Assembly: GCA_963650915.1 (NCBI GenBank)
Contig: CAVJMJ010000018.1
Span: 1 to 36,102, forward strand
Reading direction: 5' to 3'
Length of the DNA stretch: 36,102 nucleotides
Origin: UBA4636 sp963650915
GTDB taxonomy: Bacteria > Bacillota > Clostridia > Christensenellales > Borkfalkiaceae
The notes beneath the pieces are model-generated. The model searched no databases, had not been told where the DNA came from, and saw nothing but the letters and a program-made list of their open reading frames with translations. Made by a program: the position numbers and the translations under genes. Positions 23,831-31,309 of the stretch are shown one piece after another. Position 1 is the stretch's first letter. Each line of letters begins with the position of its first letter.

Positions 23831-24463
23831 TTATCCTCTTTGCTTTATGTTTTTTTCTATAATTTTCGTTATTCTGAGTATTACGGGAGCCAAAACGACG
23901 TTTATGCCGAGTTCGATCAAAAAGTTAATTCCCGCACAAACTATTACCAAAAAATATATTATCGTCTGACCGCTTGCAACGAAGTTTGCGTTTAAAGTAT
24001 CGCTCATAAAAAGCGCACCCAATATAAACAGCGAAGTATTTACCAGCGGGCATACGATTGCCGAAACGAAAGAAGCGACTGTTTCGTTTTTACTCTTCAA
24101 AAGTTTGTAAGAAAATCCCGACGCAAGTCCGCAACAAAAACCCTTTCCGAAACAAACCAATGCGGTTATTACGGGATGGTCGCCTATTAAAACGGCTGTA
24201 AACGCATCCATACCGAAAAGCCCTTGCAAGTAAACGATGATTCCGAAAATCAGCCCTAAAAACCCCGCACTTAACGGTCCTAAAAGCATTCCGCATAAAA
24301 CTATGGGAACGAGAACGAAACTAAGTTGAGTGGCACCGATTTTTATAAAGGAACCGAACATTTGCAAAACTATAACGAGCGCCAACAAGATTGCAAAATA
24401 CGTTATGTTTTTTGCAGTCAGAAAGCGCTCGGAAAAACACTGTGAATTGCCTTCACTTTTCAT
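23831..24463 (-). CDS. ECF transporter S component (putative pantothenate)
   Basis: About 210 aa with roughly six hydrophobic segments, typical of the substrate-binding subunit of energy-coupling-factor vitamin importers. The GATQLSFVLVPIVLCGMLLG segment is characteristic. The open frame extends to 24562, but the start at 24463 is chosen because GGAGG lies 5 nt before it and the upstream 33 residues look non-coding. The gene is 1 nt before coaX, which suggests pantothenate as substrate. This is context inference. The A and T components of the importer are not in the window. Confidence 0.82.
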   Translation of the reverse strand: MKSEGNSQCFSERFLTAKNITYFAILLALVIVLQMFGSFIKIGATQLSFVLVPIVLCGMLLGPLSAGFLGLIFGIIVYLQGLFGMDAFTAVLIGDHPVITALVCFGKGFCCGLASGFSYKLLKSKNETVASFVSAIVCPLVNTSLFILGALFMSDTLNANFVASGQTIIYFLVIVCAGINFLIELGINVVLAPVILRITKIIEKNIKQRG

Positions 24464-24550
24464 AAAAACCTCCAATCGGATTTCATAAAGAATATCCGTT
24501 GACAAATAAATAAAAAAGAATATATCTCCCGTTTCGGTGAGATTGTTTTC

Positions 24551-24579
24551 ATTGTAATACATTTTGTCCCTTTTAGCAA
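24551..24579 (-). promoter_or_regulatory. Promoter of the ECF S-coaX-ispG-exonuclease unit
   Basis: On the minus strand TTGCTA (24574-24579) and TACAAT (24551-24556) are 17 nt apart. The transcript would start near 24545, followed at once by a hairpin (ATCTC-CCG/CGG-GAGAT, about 24524-24544) and a U-rich stretch. This could be a 5' stabiliser or a weak attenuator. Confidence 0.6.
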
Positions 24580-24672
24580 ACGTTTATCGCTACTTTGTAA
24601 CAATTTATCCCGATAAGTCGTAATATATAGTGACAGCCGACAGGGCTGATTAAGATATACAGGAGAAAATTA

Positions 24673-24888
24673 ATGTTAAACTGTTTCAACAATAATTGCT
24701 GTTACCTTTACATACTCATAATTTTACTTTTATGCTGCCAAGGCGGTTGTGTAAGAGGTTTGTTTGACAAAATTTGCGGATGCGAATGCCTCCTTCCCAT
24801 ACTTATGGTTTTGCTTTTATGCAATTGCGGACAAAAGAAACCGCCCGTAAACGGCGGAAACAACTTCGGCGGATGCGGTTGCAAATGA
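24673..24888 (+). CDS. Small Cys-rich hydrophobic protein
   Basis: 71 aa with 13 cysteines. The order is an N-terminal NCFNNNCC, a hydrophobic run YLYILIILLL, CCQGGC, a second CGCECLLPILMVLLLCNC, and a Gly/Asn-rich tail ending GGCGCK. AGGAG lies 9 nt before the ATG and a strong terminator follows the stop by 6 nt, so the ORF is well supported as a single-gene transcript. It recalls the short high-cysteine proteins of Clostridia sometimes annotated as chorion-class HCB proteins. The role is unknown; spore coat or metal binding are guesses. It is divergent from the S component gene. Confidence 0.75.
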   Translation: MLNCFNNNCCYLYILIILLLCCQGGCVRGLFDKICGCECLLPILMVLLLCNCGQKKPPVNGGNNFGGCGCK

Positions 24889-24894
24889 TAAAAA

Positions 24895-24928
24895 CGGTGT
24901 CGCAAAATTTGCGACACCGAATTTTTAT
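24895..24928 (+). terminator. Terminator of the Cys-rich gene
   Basis: A perfect 10-bp stem CGGTGTCGCA/TGCGACACCG (24895-24904 with 24910-24919) has a 5-nt loop and is followed by AATTTTTATTTT. Confidence 0.9.
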
Positions 24929-24971
24929 TTTATTATACCATTTTTTTGCTATTCAAAACTTATTATTGCTT

Positions 24972-25045
24972 AAAATTTGCGTCTGCGTAGAATTTGCGTC
25001 GATGTAAAATTTTTGTTAATTTTAAATTTTTGTCTGGTAAAATTT
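24972..25045. repeat. Degenerate 16-17-bp tandem repeats
   Basis: About five decaying copies of a unit starting AATTTGCGTC or AAATTTTTGT follow one another at a 16-17-bp period. They lie in the gene-free stretch 24929-25215, which is otherwise AT-rich and shows no coding sequence or RNA gene that I recognise. Confidence 0.45.
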
Positions 25046-25215
25046 TTTATCAAGCGCACGATTATTGTCGCCGTACAATTTTACTTACTTAAACCCTTTA
25101 TTAAAGCAAATTGTTAATAAACTACAAAACGCATCTTTTTAATTTTTATATATGTAGAAGAAAACACGTTGCAATATATCTTTTGTAGACTACGAAAATC
25201 GCATTCGCTAATTAT

Positions 25216-25554
25216 TTAACAACCTAAAAATTCAATGCCTTTAAGCAAAACGTCGTTTAAAATTTCGTTTTTTATCGAATAAAAAATTATTTTGCCTTCC
25301 CGTCTTGAAGACACCGCGCCGTAATTTTTTAACAGTCTTAATTGGTGACTTACTGTAGTCTGGTTAATAAAAAGGGTTCGCGAAATATCCGTTACGCACA
25401 TTTCGGTTATCGAAAGTGCGGAAATAATTTTTAATCTCGTTAAATCGGCAAAAACCGAAAAAAAGTTCACGAGTTCGGCTAAAGTTTGGTCATCGGGTAC
25501 GTAATCGTTAACGATTGATTCCGTCTTTTTATCGAGCAAAAGTAGATTATTCAT
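25216..25554 (-). CDS. ArsR-family transcriptional regulator
   Basis: 112 aa, a winged helix-turn-helix repressor of the ArsR/SmtB type. The core is FADLTRLKIISALS, then MCVTDISRTLFINQTTVSHQLRLLKNYGAV with the recognition helix at about 65-80, then REGKIIFYSI. The metal motif ELCVCDL of ArsR is only partly kept: MCVTD has one cysteine. A second cysteine is the last residue. AAGGCGG is before the ATG. Divergent to it is a 49-aa membrane peptide gene. No metal pump is adjacent, so the signal sensed is unknown. Confidence 0.9.
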   Translation of the reverse strand: MNNLLLLDKKTESIVNDYVPDDQTLAELVNFFSVFADLTRLKIISALSITEMCVTDISRTLFINQTTVSHQLRLLKNYGAVSSRREGKIIFYSIKNEILNDVLLKGIEFLGC

Positions 25555-25578
25555 TTTTTCCGCCTTAAAATTATTTTA

Positions 25579-25630
25579 TAACGCTTTTTCGTTACGATTA
25601 TATTTTACCTTTTAACTAAATAATTGTCAA
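25579..25630 (-). promoter_or_regulatory. arsR-type promoter with internal inverted repeat
   Basis: On the minus strand a perfect TTGACA (25625-25630) and TAAAAT (25602-25607) are 17 nt apart. An inverted repeat TAACG-6-CGTTA (25579-25583 with 25590-25594) lies at the predicted start of transcription, a usual place for self-repression by ArsR proteins. Confidence 0.6.
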
Positions 25631-25663
25631 TTTGTTCATATATGGCAAAAACCACGCATATTG

Positions 25664-25669
25664 TATAAT
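25664..25669 (+). promoter_or_regulatory. Candidate -10 of the 49-aa gene
   Basis: A perfect TATAAT lies 38 nt before the start codon on the plus strand. The -35 region 17 nt upstream is poor, so the promoter may need an activator or another sigma factor. Confidence 0.45.
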
Positions 25670-25706
25670 AAAGTCGATTTTTATCGAATATGACGGAGAA
25701 ATTTAT

Positions 25707-25856
25707 ATGTCATCTACAAACCTTGCGTTCATCGCACTCCTGTTTTTATTGACCACCGACGGAACGATAACTTCCACCCAACTTTTCTTGCTTTTAGCCC
25801 TGCTTACCACTACGGCTTGCACCGCACAAACAAACGAAAGAACGATAAACACTTAA
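25707..25856 (+). CDS. 49-aa membrane peptide, unknown function
   Basis: 49 aa, mostly two hydrophobic runs (about 5-15 LAFIALLFLL and 24-38 LFLLLALLTTTAC) separated by DGTITSTQ, then a polar tail. GGAG lies 9 nt before the ATG, and a perfect terminator follows the stop, so the gene is well supported despite its size. An in-frame upstream ATG at 25632 is without a ribosome site and lies before the -10, so it is not used. It is divergent from arsR and may be its target. No family is recognised; a toxin-like or sporulation peptide is possible. Confidence 0.6.
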   Translation: MSSTNLAFIALLFLLTTDGTITSTQLFLLLALLTTTACTAQTNERTINT

Positions 25857-25902
25857 AGAGAACAAACACTTAAAAACAAAACGACGAAAAACTTAAAAAC
25901 AA

Positions 25903-25930
25903 AAAAACGACGGGAGTCCCCGTCGTTTTT
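25903..25930 (+). terminator. Terminator of the 49-aa gene
   Basis: A 7-bp GC-rich stem CGACGGG/CCCGTCG with a 4-nt loop is extended by five A-T pairs and ends in TTTTT. It lies 46 nt after the stop. Confidence 0.9.
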
Positions 25931-25963
25931 AATTTTATTGCAATTATTAGATTATTCTACAAA

Positions 25964-26041
25964 ATCGCAATTCAAATTGCAATTCAAATCGCAATTCAAA
26001 TTGCAATTCAAATCGCAATTCAAATGGCAATTCAAATCGCA
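25964..26041. repeat. 12-bp tandem repeat, six and a half copies
   Basis: Six exact-register copies of ATNGCAATTCAA plus a half copy. The third base of the unit runs C, T, C, T, C, G, C, so the array is really a 24-bp pair that duplicated. The array is flanked by near-identical sequences, TTCTACAAAATCGCAA on the left (25955-25970) and TTCTACAAAATTGCAA on the right (about 26064-26080). It lies between the terminator of the 49-aa gene and the end of htpG. Confidence 0.9.
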
Positions 26042-26137
26042 GTTTTTCTGTAAAATTCAGATTGTTCTACAAAATTGCAATAATCAAATTAAACTTTTAA
26101 TATACGATTAAAAGGAAATTATTCCGACAAACCTCGT

Positions 26138-28051
26138 TTACACGATTAAATTAAAGATTTTATCGGTAAGTGCGGTAACGTCGTCGACTTCAAGCCCCGA
26201 AATCAAACAAGCTTGGTCGTATAACACGGTTACGATATCGTCGAACTTAGCCTTATCGCTCGTCATCGTATCGAGAAGTTTTTGATAAACGGGATGATCG
26301 GCGTTTATTTCAAGCACTTTTTGCGCCTTCATCGGGACATTTGCGTTTGGCATTTTTGAAAAGACTTTTTCCATCTCGATGGAAAGTTCGCCCTCGCTCG
26401 TAAGCGCAACGGGGTGATTTTTAAGATTTTTCGAAAGTTTGACTTTAACGATTTTATCTTTCAAATCTTCTAAAATCGCCTTTTCGAGATCTTTGTCGAT
26501 TTCTACGCTTTCACCCGTTTCGACCTCTTCCGTTTCGTAAGATTTAAATTCGAAATCGTTGTATTTTCCGAGCATCTTAAGACAGAATTCGTCAACGTCG
26601 TCAAGTAAGCACAAAACGTCGTAACCTTTGTCCAAAACGGATTCTATCTTAGGAAGTGCCTTGCATGCGTCAACCGTCTTACCGGCGGCGTAATATATCG
26701 TTTTTTGTCCTTCCTTTGCGTTGTCGACGTATTCCTTAAGTGTAAGGTATTTACCCGTCTTGACCGATTTAAACATCAATAAATCGCTTAAAGTATCGTT
26801 GTTCATGCCGAAACTCGAATAGATACCGTATTTAAGCGACAAACCGAAGTTATCGAAAAATTCTTCGTACTTTTCCCTGTCGTTTTTTTGCATGGAAAGA
26901 AGTTCTGACTTAATTTTCTTTTCAAGGCTTGATTTTATGGCTTTAAGCTGTCTGTTTTGCTGTACCGTTTCCCTCGAAATATTGAGGGTTACTTCGCTGT
27001 CAACGACGCCTTTGACGAAGTTAAAATAATCGGGCAACAAATCGGCGCATTTGTCGGTAATCATTACACCCGCCGTATAAAGTTTAAGCCCCTTTTCGTA
27101 AGACTTGGAATAGTAGTTATAAGGTATTGTTTTAGGTATAAACAACAACGCCTTGTAATCTACCGCACCTTCCGCCGAGGTGTAAATGCATCTTAAAGGA
27201 TCTTGTGCGTCGTAAAACTCTTCTTTGTAAAAGTCTTCGTACTCGTGATCTTTAAGTTCGGATTTCGTCTTACGCCAAACGGGAGTCATCGAGTTCAAGA
27301 CTTCTTCTTTTTTAACCTCTTTAGGCTCGCTCGTTTCGTGTTCGTGTTCGTGTTCGTCATGGCATTCGCATTCCTCGTCTTTGCAAATCTCTTCGTTGTC
27401 GTCGTGATCGTATTCGTAAGTCGTTACGGTCATTTTGATCGGGTATCTGATGTAGTCGGAATACTTTTTGACTAATTCTTTGAGTTTGTATTCTTCGAGG
27501 AATTCTTTATACGATTCTTCCCCTCCGTCGTCTTTGAGGTAAAGAGTGATTTCTGTACCGTTGCCTTCCTTTTCGGCGGGAACGATATCGTAACCGTCCG
27601 TACCTTCGCTCGTCCACAAATAACTTTCATTAGAGCCGTACGCTTTAGACAAAACCTCGACTTTTTTAGCGACCATAAAGGCGGAATAGAAACCTACGCC
27701 GAACTGACCGATAATGTCAATGTCTTTATTTTCGCCGTTTTGTGCGTTTTTGAAGTCAAACGAACCGCTTTTAGCAATCGTACCGAGGTTGTTTTCGAGT
27801 TCTTCTTTAGTCATACCGATACCGTTATCGATAATTTTAAGAGTTCTCTCCTGCTTATCGGGAACTATTTTTATCGAAAAATCATCACGCGTAAGCCCCG
27901 TAATACCCTCGGTAAGCCCTTTGTAATAGAGTTTATCGATTGCGTCGCTTGCGTTGGATAAAAGTTCTCTTAAAAAGATTTCCTTATTGGTGTAAATAGA
28001 ATTGATAACGAGATCCAACATTCTTTTGGATTCTGTTTTAAATTTTTTCAT
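26138..28051 (-). CDS. htpG: Hsp90 chaperone HtpG
   Basis: 637 aa, full length. The GHKL ATPase domain has LRELLSNASDAIDK (28-40), IIDNGIGM (73-80) and GQFGVGFYSAF (115-125). The middle domain and the C-terminal dimerisation domain follow without gaps. The charged linker at 214-250 is unusual: it holds His216, Cys223, Cys228, Cys230, His231, His234, His236 and His238 among acidic residues. GGAGG is 6 nt before the ATG. A CIRCE-type operator overlaps the promoter, so HrcA control is likely. It assists folding of client proteins under stress. Confidence 0.97.
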   Translation of the reverse strand: MKKFKTESKRMLDLVINSIYTNKEIFLRELLSNASDAIDKLYYKGLTEGITGLTRDDFSIKIVPDKQERTLKIIDNGIGMTKEELENNLGTIAKSGSFDFKNAQNGENKDIDIIGQFGVGFYSAFMVAKKVEVLSKAYGSNESYLWTSEGTDGYDIVPAEKEGNGTEITLYLKDDGGEESYKEFLEEYKLKELVKKYSDYIRYPIKMTVTTYEYDHDDNEEICKDEECECHDEHEHEHETSEPKEVKKEEVLNSMTPVWRKTKSELKDHEYEDFYKEEFYDAQDPLRCIYTSAEGAVDYKALLFIPKTIPYNYYSKSYEKGLKLYTAGVMITDKCADLLPDYFNFVKGVVDSEVTLNISRETVQQNRQLKAIKSSLEKKIKSELLSMQKNDREKYEEFFDNFGLSLKYGIYSSFGMNNDTLSDLLMFKSVKTGKYLTLKEYVDNAKEGQKTIYYAAGKTVDACKALPKIESVLDKGYDVLCLLDDVDEFCLKMLGKYNDFEFKSYETEEVETGESVEIDKDLEKAILEDLKDKIVKVKLSKNLKNHPVALTSEGELSIEMEKVFSKMPNANVPMKAQKVLEINADHPVYQKLLDTMTSDKAKFDDIVTVLYDQACLISGLEVDDVTALTDKIFNLIV

Positions 28052-28097
28052 AATAATCCTCCGTGCCGTAATAGGCTCAGTTTTATTTTGCGCCTAT

Positions 28098-28126
28098 ATC
28101 ATAAACTCAAAAATTAGCAATGTCAA
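28098..28126 (-). promoter_or_regulatory. Promoter of htpG
   Basis: On the minus strand a perfect TTGACA (28121-28126) and TATGAT (28098-28103) are 17 nt apart, about 46 nt upstream of the ATG. The -35 lies within the CIRCE element. Confidence 0.8.
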
Positions 28127-28140
28127 GCGTAGAGTGCTAA
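28114..28140. promoter_or_regulatory. CIRCE operator (HrcA-type) at htpG
   Basis: The right arm GAGTGCTAA (28132-28140) is perfect. The spacer is exactly 9 nt. The left arm TTAGCAATG (28114-28122) matches TTAGCACTC at 7 of 9 positions. It covers the -35 of htpG, as expected for repression by HrcA. hrcA itself is not in the window. Confidence 0.8.
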
Positions 28141-28176
28141 TTTTTGTAATATTTCACAAAAAAATAATTTTTCGTT

Positions 28177-28204
28177 TTGAAAAAAACAAGAAAAGTGGTA
28201 TATT
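28177..28204 (+). promoter_or_regulatory. Candidate promoter of the rRNA methyltransferase gene
   Basis: TTGAAA (28177-28182) and TATATT (28199-28204) are separated by 16 nt on the plus strand, 32 nt before the ATG. It is divergent from the htpG promoter. Confidence 0.5.
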
Positions 28205-28235
28205 TAATTGCAGAACATTTTGGCGGTAAGATTTT

Positions 28236-29405
28236 ATGGCGTACACCGTTTATTTGAAGAAAAACGAAGAAAAAGAGATTATGGGAGGCAAAACCTGGGT
28301 TTTTGCCAATGAGGTTTATAAAATCGAAGGCAAAGACAAAAACGGAAGTTTGGCAACGGTCCGATCCTTCGACGGTAAATTTATAGGTAAAGGTTACATC
28401 AATCATTTATCGAAAATTTTGGTCAGATTGTTTATTTTTTCGGATATAAACGACGATCGCGATCTTTTTTTACAAAGAATCGTATACGCAAACGATATGA
28501 GAAAAAAGTATCTTTCGGACGATTGCTATCGCGTAGTGTTTTCCGAAAACGATTACCTGCCGGGGTTAATCGTCGATAGATTTTCAGATGTTTTATCCGT
28601 TCAATTTTTGACCCTCGGGATAAACAACAAAAAAGATGTAATCTTAGATTGCTTAAAAGAAGTCTTTTCTCCCCGCTCGATCATAGAAAGAAGCGATACA
28701 GAAGTAAGAAAAAAAGAGGGTTTAGAGCCTTTTAAAGGGGTAATTTACGGAGATTTAATCGAACGCACGAGAATATCCGAAAACGGTTTATATATCGACG
28801 TCGACTTACTCGGCGGGCAAAAAACAGGTTACTTTCTCGACCAAAAACTTAACAGATTTTCGATAAGAAGATTTTCAAAGGACAAAACTGTACTCGACTG
28901 CTTTTCAAACGTAGGCGGGTTTGCTTTAAACGCTGCAACTGCTGGGGCAAAAAAAGTTTACGCCCTCGACATATCCGAAAAAGCCGTTTCTGATATAACC
29001 CGTAACGCCGAAATAAACGGGCTTATAAACGTAGAGGCAATCGCTTGCGACGTCTTTGAAAAACTACGCGAATATAAAGCGGAAGGCAAAACCTTTGATA
29101 TGATCATACTCGACCCCCCTGCCTTTTGCAAAAGCGTAAACGAAATTCAAAACGCATACAAAGGTTATAAAGACGTAAATATTTTGGCAATGAAACTTTT
29201 GAATAAGGGCGGTATTTTGGTTTCTTCGTCGTGTACTCATTTTATGACGGAAACCCTATTTAAAAAGATGCTTGCCGAATCGAGTCGCAACGCAGGACGT
29301 CGTGCCAAACTTTTGGAACAACGCGTTCAGTGCCTCGACCACCCCTCTTTATTAACCGAAGAAGAATCTTCGTATTTGAAATTTTTCATATTGCAAATTG
29401 ATTAA
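28236..29405 (+). CDS. Class I SAM-dependent rRNA methyltransferase, RlmI/YwbD family
   Basis: 389 aa. A short N-terminal PUA-like domain (about 1-75) is followed by a linker and a Rossmann methyltransferase domain. SAM motif I is LDCFSNVGGFALNAA (220-234), and motif IV is ILDPPAF (291-297). A cysteine in SSSCTH near residue 340 would be the catalytic one for 5-methylcytosine. E. coli RlmI modifies C1962 of 23S rRNA, and this is the likely role. GGCGG lies 10 nt before the ATG. A bidirectional-type terminator follows 98 nt after the stop. A single-gene transcript. Confidence 0.9.
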   Translation: MAYTVYLKKNEEKEIMGGKTWVFANEVYKIEGKDKNGSLATVRSFDGKFIGKGYINHLSKILVRLFIFSDINDDRDLFLQRIVYANDMRKKYLSDDCYRVVFSENDYLPGLIVDRFSDVLSVQFLTLGINNKKDVILDCLKEVFSPRSIIERSDTEVRKKEGLEPFKGVIYGDLIERTRISENGLYIDVDLLGGQKTGYFLDQKLNRFSIRRFSKDKTVLDCFSNVGGFALNAATAGAKKVYALDISEKAVSDITRNAEINGLINVEAIACDVFEKLREYKAEGKTFDMIILDPPAFCKSVNEIQNAYKGYKDVNILAMKLLNKGGILVSSSCTHFMTETLFKKMLAESSRNAGRRAKLLEQRVQCLDHPSLLTEEESSYLKFFILQID

Positions 29406-29502
29406 AAAATTTTTATTTAAGGCTTAAAAAGTTTGTTTTATTTTTTAAAAGATTTATGGGCTGTAAAAAATTTTTGTAGGCTAAAAAAGACAATTTTGTC
29501 AT

Positions 29503-29544
29503 AATGAAAAACGCATCCGCTAAATCTCGGGTGCGCTTTTCATT
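29503..29544 (+). terminator. Terminator of the rRNA methyltransferase gene
   Basis: A 17-bp stem with one mismatch and one G-T pair (29503-29519 with 29528-29544). The inner part ACGCATCCG/CGGGTGCGC is GC-rich and is flanked by AATGAAAA/TTTTCATT. Confidence 0.85.
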
Positions 29545-29893
29545 AAAAAAGTTTAATAAATTTCGTAGCAACGATTAAAGTTTAATAATTTTCGTAATAA
29601 TATTTTAACTTTGAAGATTTTCAAAGTATCAATCAATACTTGACGACAAATCTACACTTCGTAATAAGATTTATTACGCATTCAAAGCATATTTTTATAT
29701 ACATTCGAAGCATATTTTAAAGTCGCAATAAGTTACAAACTTTAAAGTTTAATTATTTAGCATATTTTTAAGCATTAGATATTCCAAATGAACATATACC
29801 CCGAAACACCGAGATATGCGAATGCACACATATGCAAAAGCGTTAAATAAGTCGAGATATGCAAATGTACGCATATTCTTAAATGCAATAATT
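29545..29893. repeat. Gene-free AT-rich stretch with short palindromes and repeats
   Basis: No gene is seen. It holds several small inverted repeats: ACTTTGAA/TTCAAAGT (29608-29627), GTAATAA/TTATTAC (29661-29677) and AAACTTTAAAGTTT (29737-29750). There are three copies of AGCATATTTT(T)A near 29687, 29709 and 29759. Two direct repeats beginning GAGATATGC (about 29812 and 29853, centred 41 bp apart) contain ATATGC-8-GCATAT type inverted repeats. This lies downstream of the convergent DUF3737 gene, so its use is unclear. Confidence 0.6.
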
Positions 29894-30751
29894 TTACTCG
29901 TTTTGGGTGGTGATAATTTCGCATTTACCGCGACTATACTCGTCGATGATTATCTCGCCTATTTTACCGGCGGTTATTTTTCCGATAGGGTTTTTAACGC
30001 TTAAAATATCGCCGTCTATGCGTGCGTCGACCACGGAATTTTCAAACGCCAAATCGCAATTTTCCGTTTGGCAATTTATGAGTTTCAAATTTTTAGCGTA
30101 ACACAGCGGTTGGGTGCCGATAATTTTACAATTTATAAAGGTAAGGTTTTTGCTGTACCAACCGAGGTATTCCCCTTTTACGACGCTGTTTTTTACGGTA
30201 ACGTTTTTCGTATGCCAAAAAGCGTCTTTCGTATCGAGAAAACTATCCGTAACCACGACGTCTTCGGAATACTGAAATGAGTATTTTGCCTTCAGTTTCA
30301 AATTGCTTATTTCGGCACGTTTAATCATGAAAAATGGGTATTCGGACTCGACTGAAAGGTCGTTTAGTTTTAAATCTCTCGAAAGCCAACAAAACTCGGG
30401 CGAAATAAATTTGCTTTCGGAAATAACCATACGGTCGCATTCCCTAACGGCTTTAACGCCCAAACAATCAAGATTTTTAATAACTACGTTTTTGTCGTAC
30501 CAGAAAGGAGCACGGCAAGTTTCGGTCATCCGGCAATCGATAATTTTACCGTTATCGGTGTGCCATAGAGGGTAGCGCAAAGCAAAATAGCAATTTTCCA
30601 CAGATAAATTCTTCGTTTCTTTTAAGCAAGATTCCCCGTCCAAAGGACCTTCGAATCGGCAATTTTTTACAAGAGCGTTTTTTGTGCCGTACATCGCACG
30701 TTCTCTGTCGTCGGTAACGTTTATAAATTGTTTGTCGTAATTATTTTTCAT
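29894..30751 (-). CDS. DUF3737 family protein (right-handed beta-helix)
   Basis: 285 aa. It is built from short repeats of about 20 residues with alternating hydrophobic and polar residues such as VKNCRFEG, VENCYFALR, LTFINCKII and LKLINCQTE. This is the pattern of a single-stranded right-handed beta-helix. The family matches DUF3737. The conserved start QFINVTDDRERAMYG and the WHTDN, FWYDKN, FWHTKN and GWYSKN repeats support this. No signal peptide is present, so it is cytoplasmic. The function of the family is not established to my knowledge. Upstream sequence has only a weak AAGGTG. Confidence 0.8.
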   Translation of the reverse strand: MKNNYDKQFINVTDDRERAMYGTKNALVKNCRFEGPLDGESCLKETKNLSVENCYFALRYPLWHTDNGKIIDCRMTETCRAPFWYDKNVVIKNLDCLGVKAVRECDRMVISESKFISPEFCWLSRDLKLNDLSVESEYPFFMIKRAEISNLKLKAKYSFQYSEDVVVTDSFLDTKDAFWHTKNVTVKNSVVKGEYLGWYSKNLTFINCKIIGTQPLCYAKNLKLINCQTENCDLAFENSVVDARIDGDILSVKNPIGKITAGKIGEIIIDEYSRGKCEIITTQNE

Positions 30752-30855
30752 AATTGTATTTTAACACCTTATTTTTAATATTACCACTGATTTTAACGAG
30801 TTTTAAGCCATTTAACAAAAAAAACGCCTTTTTTTGGCAAAAAAAGAAAAAATCG

Positions 30856-30884
30856 TTGACATAGATACAAAAAAGTTATATTAT
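30856..30884 (+). promoter_or_regulatory. Promoter of tRNA-Ala
   Basis: A perfect TTGACA (30856-30861) and TATTAT (30879-30884) are 17 nt apart. The leader before the tRNA is about 70 nt and contains a 15-bp palindrome AAGCGAC-G-GTCGCTT (30907-30921). Confidence 0.8.
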
Positions 30885-30962
30885 ATTAACGTTGACTTAT
30901 TCGATGAAGCGACGGTCGCTTGCGATAGGCTTACGGTCGTCGTCGGTTTAAGTCACTTTTTC

Positions 30963-31038
30963 GGGGGTATGGCTCAGTTGGTAGAGCGATGCGTTCGCAA
31001 CGCATAGGCCAGGGGTTCGAATCCCCTTATCTCCACCA
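30963..31038 (+). tRNA. tRNA-Ala (CGC)
   Basis: 76 nt with an encoded CCA. The acceptor arm GGGGGTA pairs with TATCTCC and includes the G3-U70 pair, the alanine identity element. The anticodon loop TTCGCAA gives CGC, which reads GCG. The discriminator is A73. Confidence 0.95.
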
Positions 31039-31041
31039 TAT

Positions 31042-31073
31042 GGAACCGCGGTCGAACCCGCGGTTCCCTTTTT
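31042..31073 (+). terminator. Terminator of tRNA-Ala
   Basis: A perfect 10-bp stem GGAACCGCGG/CCGCGGTTCC has a 6-nt loop and is followed by CTTTTT. It starts 4 nt after the CCA. The following 236 bp (31074-31309) show no gene. Confidence 0.95.
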
Positions 31074-31309
31074 GTTTGCGTAAAAGGGGTTGCGGGGATA
31101 GTCGTTAAGACAAAAGTCGCAGAAAAGTAAATCTCTTACGATTGGCTTACGAAACCCCGTCAAAACGGAAAGTTTGTAAAGAGACTTACATAAATCTTTA
31201 ATGACAAACCCGACGTATGCTTTTTAAGACTTTGCCGTTTTCGCGGACAACAAAAAAAACATAATAAACGATATAAGGCGACAGAACGTTGATTCTACCG
31301 CCTTTTTTC

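Noticed and set aside
23314..23862. 182-codon plus-strand frame over coaX
   Set aside because: Antisense shadow of a clear pantothenate kinase.
24464..24562. Upstream extension of the ECF S component
   Set aside because: The upstream ATG falls at the promoter's -10 region and lacks a ribosome site; GGAGG before 24463 decides the start.
25964..26041. CRISPR array
   Set aside because: Units are 12 bp without spacers, so it is a simple tandem repeat.
27203..27475. Very hydrophobic 90-codon plus-strand frame
   Set aside because: It is the complement of the acidic His-rich HtpG linker; Asp/Glu codons read backwards as Phe/Val.
30948..31163. Minus-strand frame with GIRTPGLCVANASLYQLS
   Set aside because: It is the reverse translation of tRNA-Ala and a common false annotation.
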